Shown here piece after piece: positions 26,605 to 33,664 of a stretch of 51,824 bases of DNA. The stretch is taken from contig NZ_CP101463.1 of assembly GCF_024362205.1 (NCBI RefSeq), positions 59,318 to 111,141 on the forward strand, given 5' to 3'. The DNA comes from Exiguobacterium aurantiacum (GTDB lineage Bacteria; Bacillota; Bacilli; Exiguobacteriales; Exiguobacteriaceae). The notes beneath the pieces are model-generated. The model saw only the letters and a program-made list of their open reading frames with translations, was not told the DNA's origin and made no database searches. Both the position numbers and the translations under genes were made by a program. Within the stretch, counting starts at the first letter, position 1, and each line of letters begins with the position of its first letter.

Positions 26605-27232
26605 ATACTTCGCGCCCTCCGTGTCGATGGTAATGAACAGAATGTCCGTGCAAAGTGTACACCGGTCGATTTTGGGCAACGCACCATTTAATCAAGGCTT
26701 CAATGAATTGAATTGCGTTTCGGTTGAGCTCAGGGTATTCGAGTAGAATCTCATAATCCGGAATGAGTAGAACTTGCGACGGTATGCGCGATGTTGGTCG
26801 AGATAAATACTCCGCTCCCATCACAAAGAAGTCTTCGAAATCAATTGGTGCAGCAACTTCCGTTTTTTGACGCAAGTTATTTTTGTATTTCTGTACAAAA
26901 CCCGACACCGTATGAGCATCAAAGTGACGTAAAATTTCGGTATTTCCGTTCAAATGTGAGCGGAATAAATTCGCGAAATGAGCTGCAGAAATAGTCGCGT
27001 CTCGAGGATATACAGACGAGATGGCCTCATTCATATAGTCTCCCGCATAACGTTCTTGATTCGGTAACATGCGATGAATAAATTGATGGTACGTCAGGTG
27101 ATGATTCGGATTTTGAAGGCCACTGTCAAATCGTCGACGTGAAATCACCATGACAGGTATGTTGTGATAGGTTTCTAAAGCAGAATGGATGGGTTCGATC
27201 ATGCGGATCGCTTGATTAGGTAAAGTGTTCAT
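26582..27232 (-). CDS. Unknown 216-residue protein (copy 1)
   Basis: Starts at MNTLPNQAIRMIEPIHSALE with AAAGGAG at good spacing (the frame to 27250 adds six residues without a better site). Mixed alpha/beta, no membrane segments or signal. A His/Arg-rich C-terminus (LHGHSVHYHRHGGREVYDVT) could bind metal or nucleic acid. No family recognised. The upstream member of a coupled two-gene unit, present twice without change. Upstream lies a hairpin-rich leader. Confidence 0.6.
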   Translation of the reverse strand: MNTLPNQAIRMIEPIHSALETYHNIPVMVISRRRFDSGLQNPNHHLTYHQFIHRMLPNQERYAGDYMNEAISSVYPRDATISAAHFANLFRSHLNGNTEILRHFDAHTVSGFVQKYKNNLRQKTEVAAPIDFEDFFVMGAEYLSRPTSRIPSQVLLIPDYEILLEYPELNRNAIQFIEALIKWCVAQNRPVYTLHGHSVHYHRHGGREVYDVTNFV

Positions 27233-27507
27233 TGAAGTGTCTCCTTTCAAAAGACAAGGGTATAGTTTTTAAATTCAATTCTCGACGGTGGGAACCGCAC
27301 TAGGATTTTTTTATAGATCAACGTATATTTTTAACGGAAAGTCTTAAAACATATATTGATCTCAAAAATTTCTCCGGCGGCAGAAGCCGCAACAAGGACT
27401 GTCGGATTTCAAACTCTTTATTCACTTCTCGCCGGCGGTAGCCGGACCAAGGCATACAAAAAGAGGATGAGATCGCCTGTACATAAGGCAATCCCATCCT
27501 TCACTCG
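27233..27507. promoter_or_regulatory. Structured intergenic region with three like hairpins and terminator (copy 1)
   Basis: Three small GC-rich hairpins of one design: CGGT-GGGA-ACCG (27286-27297), CGGC..GCCG (27375-27389), CCGGC-GGTA-GCCGG (27432-27445). Each has TTCTC a few bases before it and a CACTAGG/CAACAAGG/ACCAAGG-type tail. Between the first two is an AGATCAA...TTGATCT inverted repeat. A terminator for minus-strand transcription follows: 14-bp arms at 27465-27478 and 27486-27499, T-run on the minus strand. Its copy is at 28439-28713. Candidate replication-origin or RNA-regulator region. Confidence 0.6.
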
Positions 27508-27588
27508 ATAAATAAGACGTAACTCTGATCCAATAATAATCATCAAGAGTCGGTCTTAAGCGCGATACTGAAGATCTCTCAGTACAAT

Positions 27589-27810
27589 TTATCGTTGTTT
27601 GTTCATGTACAACGTCACCACCCTTCTCCGAGATACGACATAAGTAATATCTCGGAGAATATAGTAATCTTTATCGGACTTGGAATATGAGATATCAGCG
27701 CCTGACAATTCCCGACTGATGAACTGCTCCATAGAATCTGATGAAAAATCAGAACCGATTCGCTCACGAAATCGTTTTACTGCATGTTTAGACAAAGTTA
27801 GTGACATCAT
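27589..27810 (-). CDS. Small basic protein, DUF4258/RelE-like pattern (copy 2)
   Basis: Exact copy of the gene at 26383-26604 in the second unit of the tandem duplication, with the same start and the same 23-base overlap with its upstream partner. Nothing suggests that either copy has begun to diverge, so both should be made; the second copy is the one in its original setting next to the rolling-circle rep gene if the duplication grew leftward. Confidence 0.55.
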   Translation of the reverse strand: MMSLTLSKHAVKRFRERIGSDFSSDSMEQFISRELSGADISYSKSDKDYYILRDITYVVSRRRVVTLYMNKQR

Positions 27811-28438
27811 ATACTTCGCGCCCTCCGTGTCGATGGTAATGAACAGAATGTCCGTGCAAAGTGTACACCGGTCGATTTTGGGCAACGCACCATTTAATCA
27901 AGGCTTCAATGAATTGAATTGCGTTTCGGTTGAGCTCAGGGTATTCGAGTAGAATCTCATAATCCGGAATGAGTAGAACTTGCGACGGTATGCGCGATGT
28001 TGGTCGAGATAAATACTCCGCTCCCATCACAAAGAAGTCTTCGAAATCAATTGGTGCAGCAACTTCCGTTTTTTGACGCAAGTTATTTTTGTATTTCTGT
28101 ACAAAACCCGACACCGTATGAGCATCAAAGTGACGTAAAATTTCGGTATTTCCGTTCAAATGTGAGCGGAATAAATTCGCGAAATGAGCTGCAGAAATAG
28201 TCGCGTCTCGAGGATATACAGACGAGATGGCCTCATTCATATAGTCTCCCGCATAACGTTCTTGATTCGGTAACATGCGATGAATAAATTGATGGTACGT
28301 CAGGTGATGATTCGGATTTTGAAGGCCACTGTCAAATCGTCGACGTGAAATCACCATGACAGGTATGTTGTGATAGGTTTCTAAAGCAGAATGGATGGGT
28401 TCGATCATGCGGATCGCTTGATTAGGTAAAGTGTTCAT
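27788..28438 (-). CDS. Unknown 216-residue protein (copy 2)
   Basis: Exact copy of the gene at 26582-27232. Here the upstream neighbour is the terminator (28671-28705) of the rolling-circle rep gene, so its promoter must lie between 28439 and 28670, within the hairpin region. The same promoter sequence is therefore also duplicated in copy 1. Confidence 0.6.
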   Translation of the reverse strand: MNTLPNQAIRMIEPIHSALETYHNIPVMVISRRRFDSGLQNPNHHLTYHQFIHRMLPNQERYAGDYMNEAISSVYPRDATISAAHFANLFRSHLNGNTEILRHFDAHTVSGFVQKYKNNLRQKTEVAAPIDFEDFFVMGAEYLSRPTSRIPSQVLLIPDYEILLEYPELNRNAIQFIEALIKWCVAQNRPVYTLHGHSVHYHRHGGREVYDVTNFV

Positions 28439-28713
28439 TGAAGTGTCTCCTTTCAAAAGACAAGGGTATAGTTTTTAAATTCAATTCTCGACGGTGGGAA
28501 CCGCACTAGGATTTTTTTATAGATCAACGTATATTTTTAACGGAAAGTCTTAAAACATATATTGATCTCAAAAATTTCTCCGGCGGCAGAAGCCGCAACA
28601 AGGACTGTCGGATTTCAAACTCTTTATTCACTTCTCGCCGGCGGTAGCCGGACCAAGGCATACAAAAAGAGGATGAGATCGCCTGTACATAAGGCAATCC
28701 CATCCTTCACTCG
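28439..28713. promoter_or_regulatory. Structured intergenic region and rep terminator (copy 2)
   Basis: Second copy of the hairpin region of 27233-27507. The terminator (arms 28671-28684 and 28692-28705) lies just downstream of the rep stop codon at 28719 and is in the right orientation to end rep transcription, which suggests that this is the original location and copy 1 the added one. Confidence 0.6.
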
Positions 28714-28718
28714 ATACG

Positions 28719-29627
28719 TTATGAACAACTCTGATAGTTCTGAGTTTCTGTAGACCATACATAGACATCTTTTTGCATGGTCATTCCACAAACTTCACAT
28801 GTGCCATCAGATTTATCTTTCTTAGCTCTCACCACTTTTAATGTCTCTTTTAAATTCCCTCCAAAAGCAATGATTCTCCGTTTGAAAAGAGCCTCTTCAT
28901 ACACTTGAAAATCACCCTGTCTCAAAACACTGGATAAATCATTCACTTTCATAGGGTACTTACACACTTCTAAAATAGACCCCACCAGCCCTTTAGAACT
29001 CTGTTGTGTTTTTGATTTCACGCGACGCACGTCAACTATAGGATCATAATCGACATTCAAACTTTCTTTCCACAACCGCTGCCATTCTTTTTGGGATATA
29101 TAGTACTTACCTGAAAAGTAAGACGCATTTGTATTAATCAACACATGAAAATGGGGATGATACGTCTGCTCTTCTTTGTTATAGGTAAGTTCAAAAGCAC
29201 GAAACCAACCTTTCACTGCGGTTCTAAATGATTTTCGCTGAGAGAATCGTTGCCAACTTCTCATCATATTATCGATCTCTCCAGCTAACTCGCTCACTTC
29301 ACAATTTCGAATCGTTAACGTTAAAAATATCCAATTTTCTTGCCTTACTCCGTTGTCATGGAGATCATCTACTACGAGACGTAATTCTTGCCCAAGGACA
29401 TGAGATCGATGAACTGTACATGTCGGACAAAAGCGATTCTTACAATACTGAATTCTTACTTTAGATTGAGCCTCATGTTCTCCACAGTGACTGTGCATTA
29501 TGACGTCACTACACTGCCGAAGTGACTCCGCAGCATTGTGCTTCCCAATGTTATGATATTCAACAGCGAGTCGCTGTTGCGTTGTTTGAAATTGTTTAAA
29601 AGACTTGTATCTTGCTGTATTACTCAA
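28719..29627 (-). CDS. rep: Rolling-circle replication initiator, Rep_1 (pUB110/pC194) type
   Basis: 302 residues. HUH endonuclease of the Rep_1 family: it nicks the double-strand origin and stays linked to the 5' end. HUH motif HPHFHVLI (157-164); catalytic Tyr probably Y224 in EVCKYPMK; N-terminal cysteine cluster CGEH...YCKNRFCPTC (48-70) as in pUB110-type Rep; C-terminal CEVC. TTG start (29625-29627) with GAGGTG. Presence inside a larger iteron/ParAB replicon points to capture of a small rolling-circle plasmid, whose other genes may be the duplicated two-gene unit. The protein looks complete. Confidence 0.9.
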   Translation of the reverse strand: MSNTARYKSFKQFQTTQQRLAVEYHNIGKHNAAESLRQCSDVIMHSHCGEHEAQSKVRIQYCKNRFCPTCTVHRSHVLGQELRLVVDDLHDNGVRQENWIFLTLTIRNCEVSELAGEIDNMMRSWQRFSQRKSFRTAVKGWFRAFELTYNKEEQTYHPHFHVLINTNASYFSGKYYISQKEWQRLWKESLNVDYDPIVDVRRVKSKTQQSSKGLVGSILEVCKYPMKVNDLSSVLRQGDFQVYEEALFKRRIIAFGGNLKETLKVVRAKKDKSDGTCEVCGMTMQKDVYVWSTETQNYQSCS

Positions 29628-29754
29628 ATAGACACCTCATAAAAATGTAATTTTTTTCTTTTATTATAATATCAGAAAAGTGTTTTACCCAATTTTATAA
29701 ATGTCTGTAAACTTCTTGATTATTTTTCGAGATGTGTAGAGCCAATTAATGCAT

Positions 29755-30408
29755 TCATTTCACTTTTAAAATATTTGCTGCAGTCTCCGTCATATCATGT
29801 CCATTATCAATAATTAAATACACTGCTTTGGCTTTAAAAGGAGTGGTTTCTATAAAATGAATCAAACGCTCAACTGATAGCTCAACCTCTTTTTCGAGCA
29901 CATCAAAAAATTGAAACGTACTAATGCTAAATAACAAAGAAACACCTCTGTAATCCTTCTTCGCTTTCTTCAACATATTTTGTTTTGTTTCGTACATATA
30001 GTGCTCCGCTCGTCGCTTCAATCCAGGATAATCTGTTAACCGGGAATGACTATATCCCACTTCATTTAATCCTTTTGCGATTTCCATATTTCTTTGGCCT
30101 TCTTGAAACGCGCTAATTTCAAATTTTTCTTCATACCCATTTTGATCTTTCACTATAAAGTCATACCCTTGCCTTCCTAAAATAAGTTTTACTTTTGATG
30201 CAGGAGGAAAATGTGGAGATAATGAAAATAGATACGCGGGCACAAACTCTTCGTTAAACTTTTTAAAGATACCAGTACCAAATCGAGCTAACTTCAAAGC
30301 TTCTCTATCTTGTTTCAATGATTTAATAACATAATCAAAATATAGTTGCATCTCATAAGGTGTCCGATACTGTGAAAGCTCTTTTAAAATGTCAAACTGC
30401 TGCTGCAT
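29755..30408 (-). CDS. Unknown protein, possibly nuclease-fold
   Basis: 217 residues; ATG at 30406-30408 with GAGGAG. The middle (KVKLILGRQGYDFIVKDQNG, then YEEKFEISAFQEGQR) has the strand order of a PD-(D/E)xK fold (D...E-x-x) but lacks the canonical Lys, so this is only a suggestion. A long charged helix follows (LKRRAEHYMYETKQNMLKKA). No family recognised. Divergent from the nuclease-DUF2075 gene, with 63 bases between the starts, so they share a control region and may be functional partners. Confidence 0.55.
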   Translation of the reverse strand: MQQQFDILKELSQYRTPYEMQLYFDYVIKSLKQDREALKLARFGTGIFKKFNEEFVPAYLFSLSPHFPPASKVKLILGRQGYDFIVKDQNGYEEKFEISAFQEGQRNMEIAKGLNEVGYSHSRLTDYPGLKRRAEHYMYETKQNMLKKAKKDYRGVSLLFSISTFQFFDVLEKEVELSVERLIHFIETTPFKAKAVYLIIDNGHDMTETAANILKVK

Positions 30409-30471
30409 ACTCTTACTCCTCTCTTAACTAGCACTTTCAATTTATTAACTATCCGTATAGGAGTGAATAAC

Positions 30472-32283
30472 ATGAACCATGGTTGGTCTGGATCATTTCA
30501 AGATTTTTTAGACATTTCACAGGACTCATTTCTTCAGCGGTTACAACGAACAATCCCAGATGCATCGGAAAGTCAGATTAAGGCCTGGGTCGATTCATTT
30601 CATAAATTACAAGTGCTATTTTATACTTTTCCTAATTTGAAAGGTTCACTTATTTTTGAGTATCAGTTAATTCGGGGAGGTGGGCGACGACCCGATGTCA
30701 TCCTGTTAATCGAACATCATTTAATTGTCATCGAGTGCAAAAGTTACAATGAAGTCTCCCAAGCAGAGCTCATTCAAACTTCCCTTTATGTTCGTGACCT
30801 TGCAAACTACCATTCTGCAGTTTTAGCATCTAACGTAAAGGTTTCAGGAATTTTGTTACTTACAGGTGATACGAGTGATCGCGTGACAAACGATCCAAAC
30901 CACAATATTTTCATCGCTTCACTTATTGGTTTATCTCGAGTAATCCAAAAAGTAAGCAAAGAAAATCATTCTCACGTATTAAGTCTGAGTCATTTTCTAT
31001 CGGGTCACTATCAACCTTCCCCATCTGTATTGGAAGCCGCTCGTTCAATCATGAAGAATGAAGAGTTACCTCGTGTTCGAGCTCTACAAAGTTCAAATTT
31101 CGAAAATGTTCATGAAACAATACGAAGCATTATTCACTATGCGCAAGCACACCATGAACATCACCTCGTTTTAATAACCGGCGAGCCAGGTGCAGGTAAA
31201 ACTTACTTAGGGATGTTAGTGGCTCATGAATTTGATAATGCGGTATATCTGACAGGAAACGCCCCATTAGTAGACGTATTACAAGATACACTCCAAAATG
31301 AGACATTTGTACAAAGCCTTTATAACTACAAAATGGAGTATTTAAAGCATGAGCGAGTCCCTTACGAACATATCATTATTTTTGATGAAGCACAGCGGGC
31401 ATGGGATGCGAATAAGGTAGACGCGTCCTTAGAGAAAACAACAGTTGGAAAGCGTCAATTAAGCGAACCCGATATTATCATGAATATTGCTACGCAGGGT
31501 AAACCTTGGAGCGTGACAATCGGACTCGTTGGTGAAGGACAGGAAATATACTCGGGAGAAGAAGGGGGACTTCCTTTATGGAATCAAGCTATTCAAGGTA
31601 AGAATGTAATCGTCCACTACAAAGATCCCGCTTCCTTGTTTAAGCATGCTACGCACATCTCTAAAGAGGAACATCTTCACTTAAATACGTCTTTACGATC
31701 ACATACTGCGCTAAACTATTCGAACTTCGTCTCCAATTTCATTGAAGGAAACTTCGCAGAGGCTTTAGCATTTACTCAGGATCTAGACACTTCACACTTC
31801 CACTTGCGCGTAACACGCGATTTGGATAAAGCCCTATCCGTGATCAATGAGTTGTATACTGACGATTTCAAAACAGCAGGAGTAGTGTACGCAAGCGGAC
31901 GAGATCATCAAAAACAAGTTACAGTTCTTCCATGGAACTCACGCTATGAAATACCCTCAAAAATCGTGCAATTTTTTAATAGACCGGACTCAGAATATCA
32001 CTGCAGAACACTGAATTATGCAATTACGGAGTTTCAGTCGCAAGGACTTGAACTCGATTTTGCTCTCTTACATTGGGATGATGATTTCTACATAAAAGAT
32101 AGTGAGTGGCGTGGTCAATACTTCCAAAAAAATGTGAAGCACCCGCTTCAAATCAAACGCAATGCTTATCGTGTGAATTTAACGCGCGGCCGTGATGGAA
32201 TTGTTGTATACATCCCCTCAAAGTCAATACTTGATGAAACATGGTACATGCTTACGAAAAATTTAAAAATTCCAGAGCTATAA
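30472..32283 (+). CDS. Nuclease-DUF2075 (Schlafen-like) ATPase fusion
   Basis: 603 residues from ATG 30472 (AGGAG 8 bases upstream; an in-frame GTG at 30463 overlaps that site). Residues ~50-110 look like a PD-(D/E)xK nuclease: RRPDVILL (D75) and VIECKSY (E88-C-K90). A P-loop ATPase/helicase of the DUF2075 type follows: Walker A GEPGAGKT (237-244), Walker B IIFDEAQRAWD, then a C-terminal half with NLTRGRDGIVVYIPS, typical of the family. DUF2075 proteins are common in phage-defence loci; a DNA-degrading role is inference. Located between a rolling-circle rep region and the McrBC operon. Intact, ends at a strong terminator. Confidence 0.82.
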   Translation: MNHGWSGSFQDFLDISQDSFLQRLQRTIPDASESQIKAWVDSFHKLQVLFYTFPNLKGSLIFEYQLIRGGGRRPDVILLIEHHLIVIECKSYNEVSQAELIQTSLYVRDLANYHSAVLASNVKVSGILLLTGDTSDRVTNDPNHNIFIASLIGLSRVIQKVSKENHSHVLSLSHFLSGHYQPSPSVLEAARSIMKNEELPRVRALQSSNFENVHETIRSIIHYAQAHHEHHLVLITGEPGAGKTYLGMLVAHEFDNAVYLTGNAPLVDVLQDTLQNETFVQSLYNYKMEYLKHERVPYEHIIIFDEAQRAWDANKVDASLEKTTVGKRQLSEPDIIMNIATQGKPWSVTIGLVGEGQEIYSGEEGGLPLWNQAIQGKNVIVHYKDPASLFKHATHISKEEHLHLNTSLRSHTALNYSNFVSNFIEGNFAEALAFTQDLDTSHFHLRVTRDLDKALSVINELYTDDFKTAGVVYASGRDHQKQVTVLPWNSRYEIPSKIVQFFNRPDSEYHCRTLNYAITEFQSQGLELDFALLHWDDDFYIKDSEWRGQYFQKNVKHPLQIKRNAYRVNLTRGRDGIVVYIPSKSILDETWYMLTKNLKIPEL

Positions 32284-32317
32284 AAGCATGCGCTATTGAT
32301 GAATAGCGCATGCTTTT
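32282..32317. terminator. Bidirectional terminator between convergent genes
   Basis: Perfect 16-bp arms (32282-32297 and 32302-32317) with a GATG loop and A/T-runs on both sides, containing AGCATGCGCTATT. It serves the plus-strand ATPase gene and possibly mcrC from the other side. Confidence 0.88.
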
Positions 32318-32372
32318 TCACTAGATATTGGGGTTAGATTTATCAAAATCATTCTGTATTTGATGTAAAATA

Positions 32373-32392
32373 TTTCGACGTCGAAAGTATAC
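32373..32392. repeat. Composite site: TTTCGACGTCGAAA plus GTATAC
   Basis: A perfect 14-bp palindrome TTTCGACGTCGAAA (32373-32386) directly joined to GTATAC (32387-32392), six bases from the mcrC stop. The same combination (GTATAC, TTTCGACGTCGAA, GTATAC) occurs upstream of the parA operon at 42343-42370. By chance a 12-bp palindrome should not recur in a window of this size. Confidence 0.75.
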
Positions 32393-32398
32393 AAGTTT

Positions 32399-33664
32399 CT
32401 AGATCAGATACTTATTTTTAAAAGATAAAAGACTGGTTTCTATCCTTTCACATTGCACAAACAAAATATTTACTTCTACATTATCATCACTCTTAAATTG
32501 AATTACTTGATCCGGATCAAATCCATCATGTATTGGATACATTACAAAAACCTTAGTCGCATTATATTTTTTTCCATATGCGTACATTTGATACATGTCA
32601 GCTTGAGAGACTCCATAATTTCGATTGGGCTTATTCTCTAACACTTTCCACTTCGTATCAATGACGATAGTTTGGTTTTTATCACGATGACGAATGACGA
32701 TATCTGGCCGCAGCGCAAATTTCTTTTCAAATAAATAGTATGCTCGATCTTGTAGAGATATATTCCAATCAGAGTTATGAAGGAGGTGCTTTAAAGACTT
32801 TCCTACATAACTCTCAAACAAGCGCTCCATAGGATATAACAATGAATTCATTGTTGTATCTCCTGAAAAACTAGTAAAACTTTGACTTTTTAAAAACACT
32901 TTGGCCCACTTTAGAGCATTTTCGTAATGGACCATATTGCGACTTACATGAACCTGTAAGAAATCATGGTCAATCGATAGTGATGTTTCAACAGCATCAA
33001 AGTGATGAAGTAGTTGTTTAATCGCCTTTCGATTCGCCTCATTAGTAGATTGTTTGTTAAGGTAGACGAGTGTGGTTTTCAACAACCGATTTTCTGCTCG
33101 ATTCAGTCCAAATTCGTCATATGCTACGTAAAACCGCTCTTTATGAGTTAAGTTATGTCTTATTTGTTTTGAAAAATTCATTTTACCCTTATATACAGTT
33201 AAGTTATCTTCGACTGAGTAGTAACTCGATTGAAGGCCCTTTCGAAGAATGCTTTGAACTTCTCTTATATACAATGTGATGAACAATTCAAAAATAGGCA
33301 TTTTTTCGATACTTAAATTTGCTACATTAAATGTCTTACTAGGAAACTCACCTAGTGTTTTAAGCATTTTTAATAATATTATTTTTGATTCTGCCTTAGT
33401 TACTCCATGAATTTTAGGGAGAATTTGGAGCTGTTGCTGACTAGTAAATTGTAAGACACCTACATAGTTTTTAGCTCGAATTACTTTTCCAACTCCGCGC
33501 TTAGCAGAAAGCGATAGAAAATCAATTGCTGCGTCTCCATTCATTGCATTCATCTGCAGAATCATCTGTTCTAGTTGATCGAAAGATTTTTGATCGATGC
33601 TGCCCGGTCCGCTCACCGATAAAGTATCGTATTCTAACACTTCAATAACATTAGATTTTTTCAT
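32399..33664 (-). CDS. mcrC: McrC-type nuclease subunit of a McrBC system
   Basis: 421 residues. McrC binds the McrB ring, stimulates its GTPase and cuts DNA. N-terminal McrC domain with KNYVGVLQ and LQILPKIHG; C-terminal PD-(D/E)xK nuclease with RPDIVIRH (319-326) and VIDTKWK (334-340), i.e. D...DTK instead of ExK, as is usual in McrC. Its start ATG overlaps the mcrB stop (33664), so they are coupled. Full length compared with other long McrC proteins. Confidence 0.92.
   Translation of the reverse strand: MKKSNVIEVLEYDTLSVSGPGSIDQKSFDQLEQMILQMNAMNGDAAIDFLSLSAKRGVGKVIRAKNYVGVLQFTSQQQLQILPKIHGVTKAESKIILLKMLKTLGEFPSKTFNVANLSIEKMPIFELFITLYIREVQSILRKGLQSSYYSVEDNLTVYKGKMNFSKQIRHNLTHKERFYVAYDEFGLNRAENRLLKTTLVYLNKQSTNEANRKAIKQLLHHFDAVETSLSIDHDFLQVHVSRNMVHYENALKWAKVFLKSQSFTSFSGDTTMNSLLYPMERLFESYVGKSLKHLLHNSDWNISLQDRAYYLFEKKFALRPDIVIRHRDKNQTIVIDTKWKVLENKPNRNYGVSQADMYQMYAYGKKYNATKVFVMYPIHDGFDPDQVIQFKSDDNVEVNILFVQCERIETSLLSFKNKYLI

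Larger units (their letters stand above)
26302..28716. repeat. Perfect 1206-bp direct tandem duplication
   Basis: Copy 1 is 26302-27507 and copy 2 is 27508-28713, followed by the first three bases (ATA) of the unit again. I found no difference between the copies. Each contains a two-gene unit, a structured intergenic region and a terminator. The match stops at 26301/27507 on the left and 28717/27511 on the right, so the join lies at a 3-bp ATA microhomology. The duplication either is very recent or reflects assembly of a multimeric small replicon. Confidence 0.93.

Noticed and set aside
26302..28716. Composite transposon with flanking direct repeats
   Set aside because: The two copies are directly adjacent with no cargo between them, and encode no transposase.
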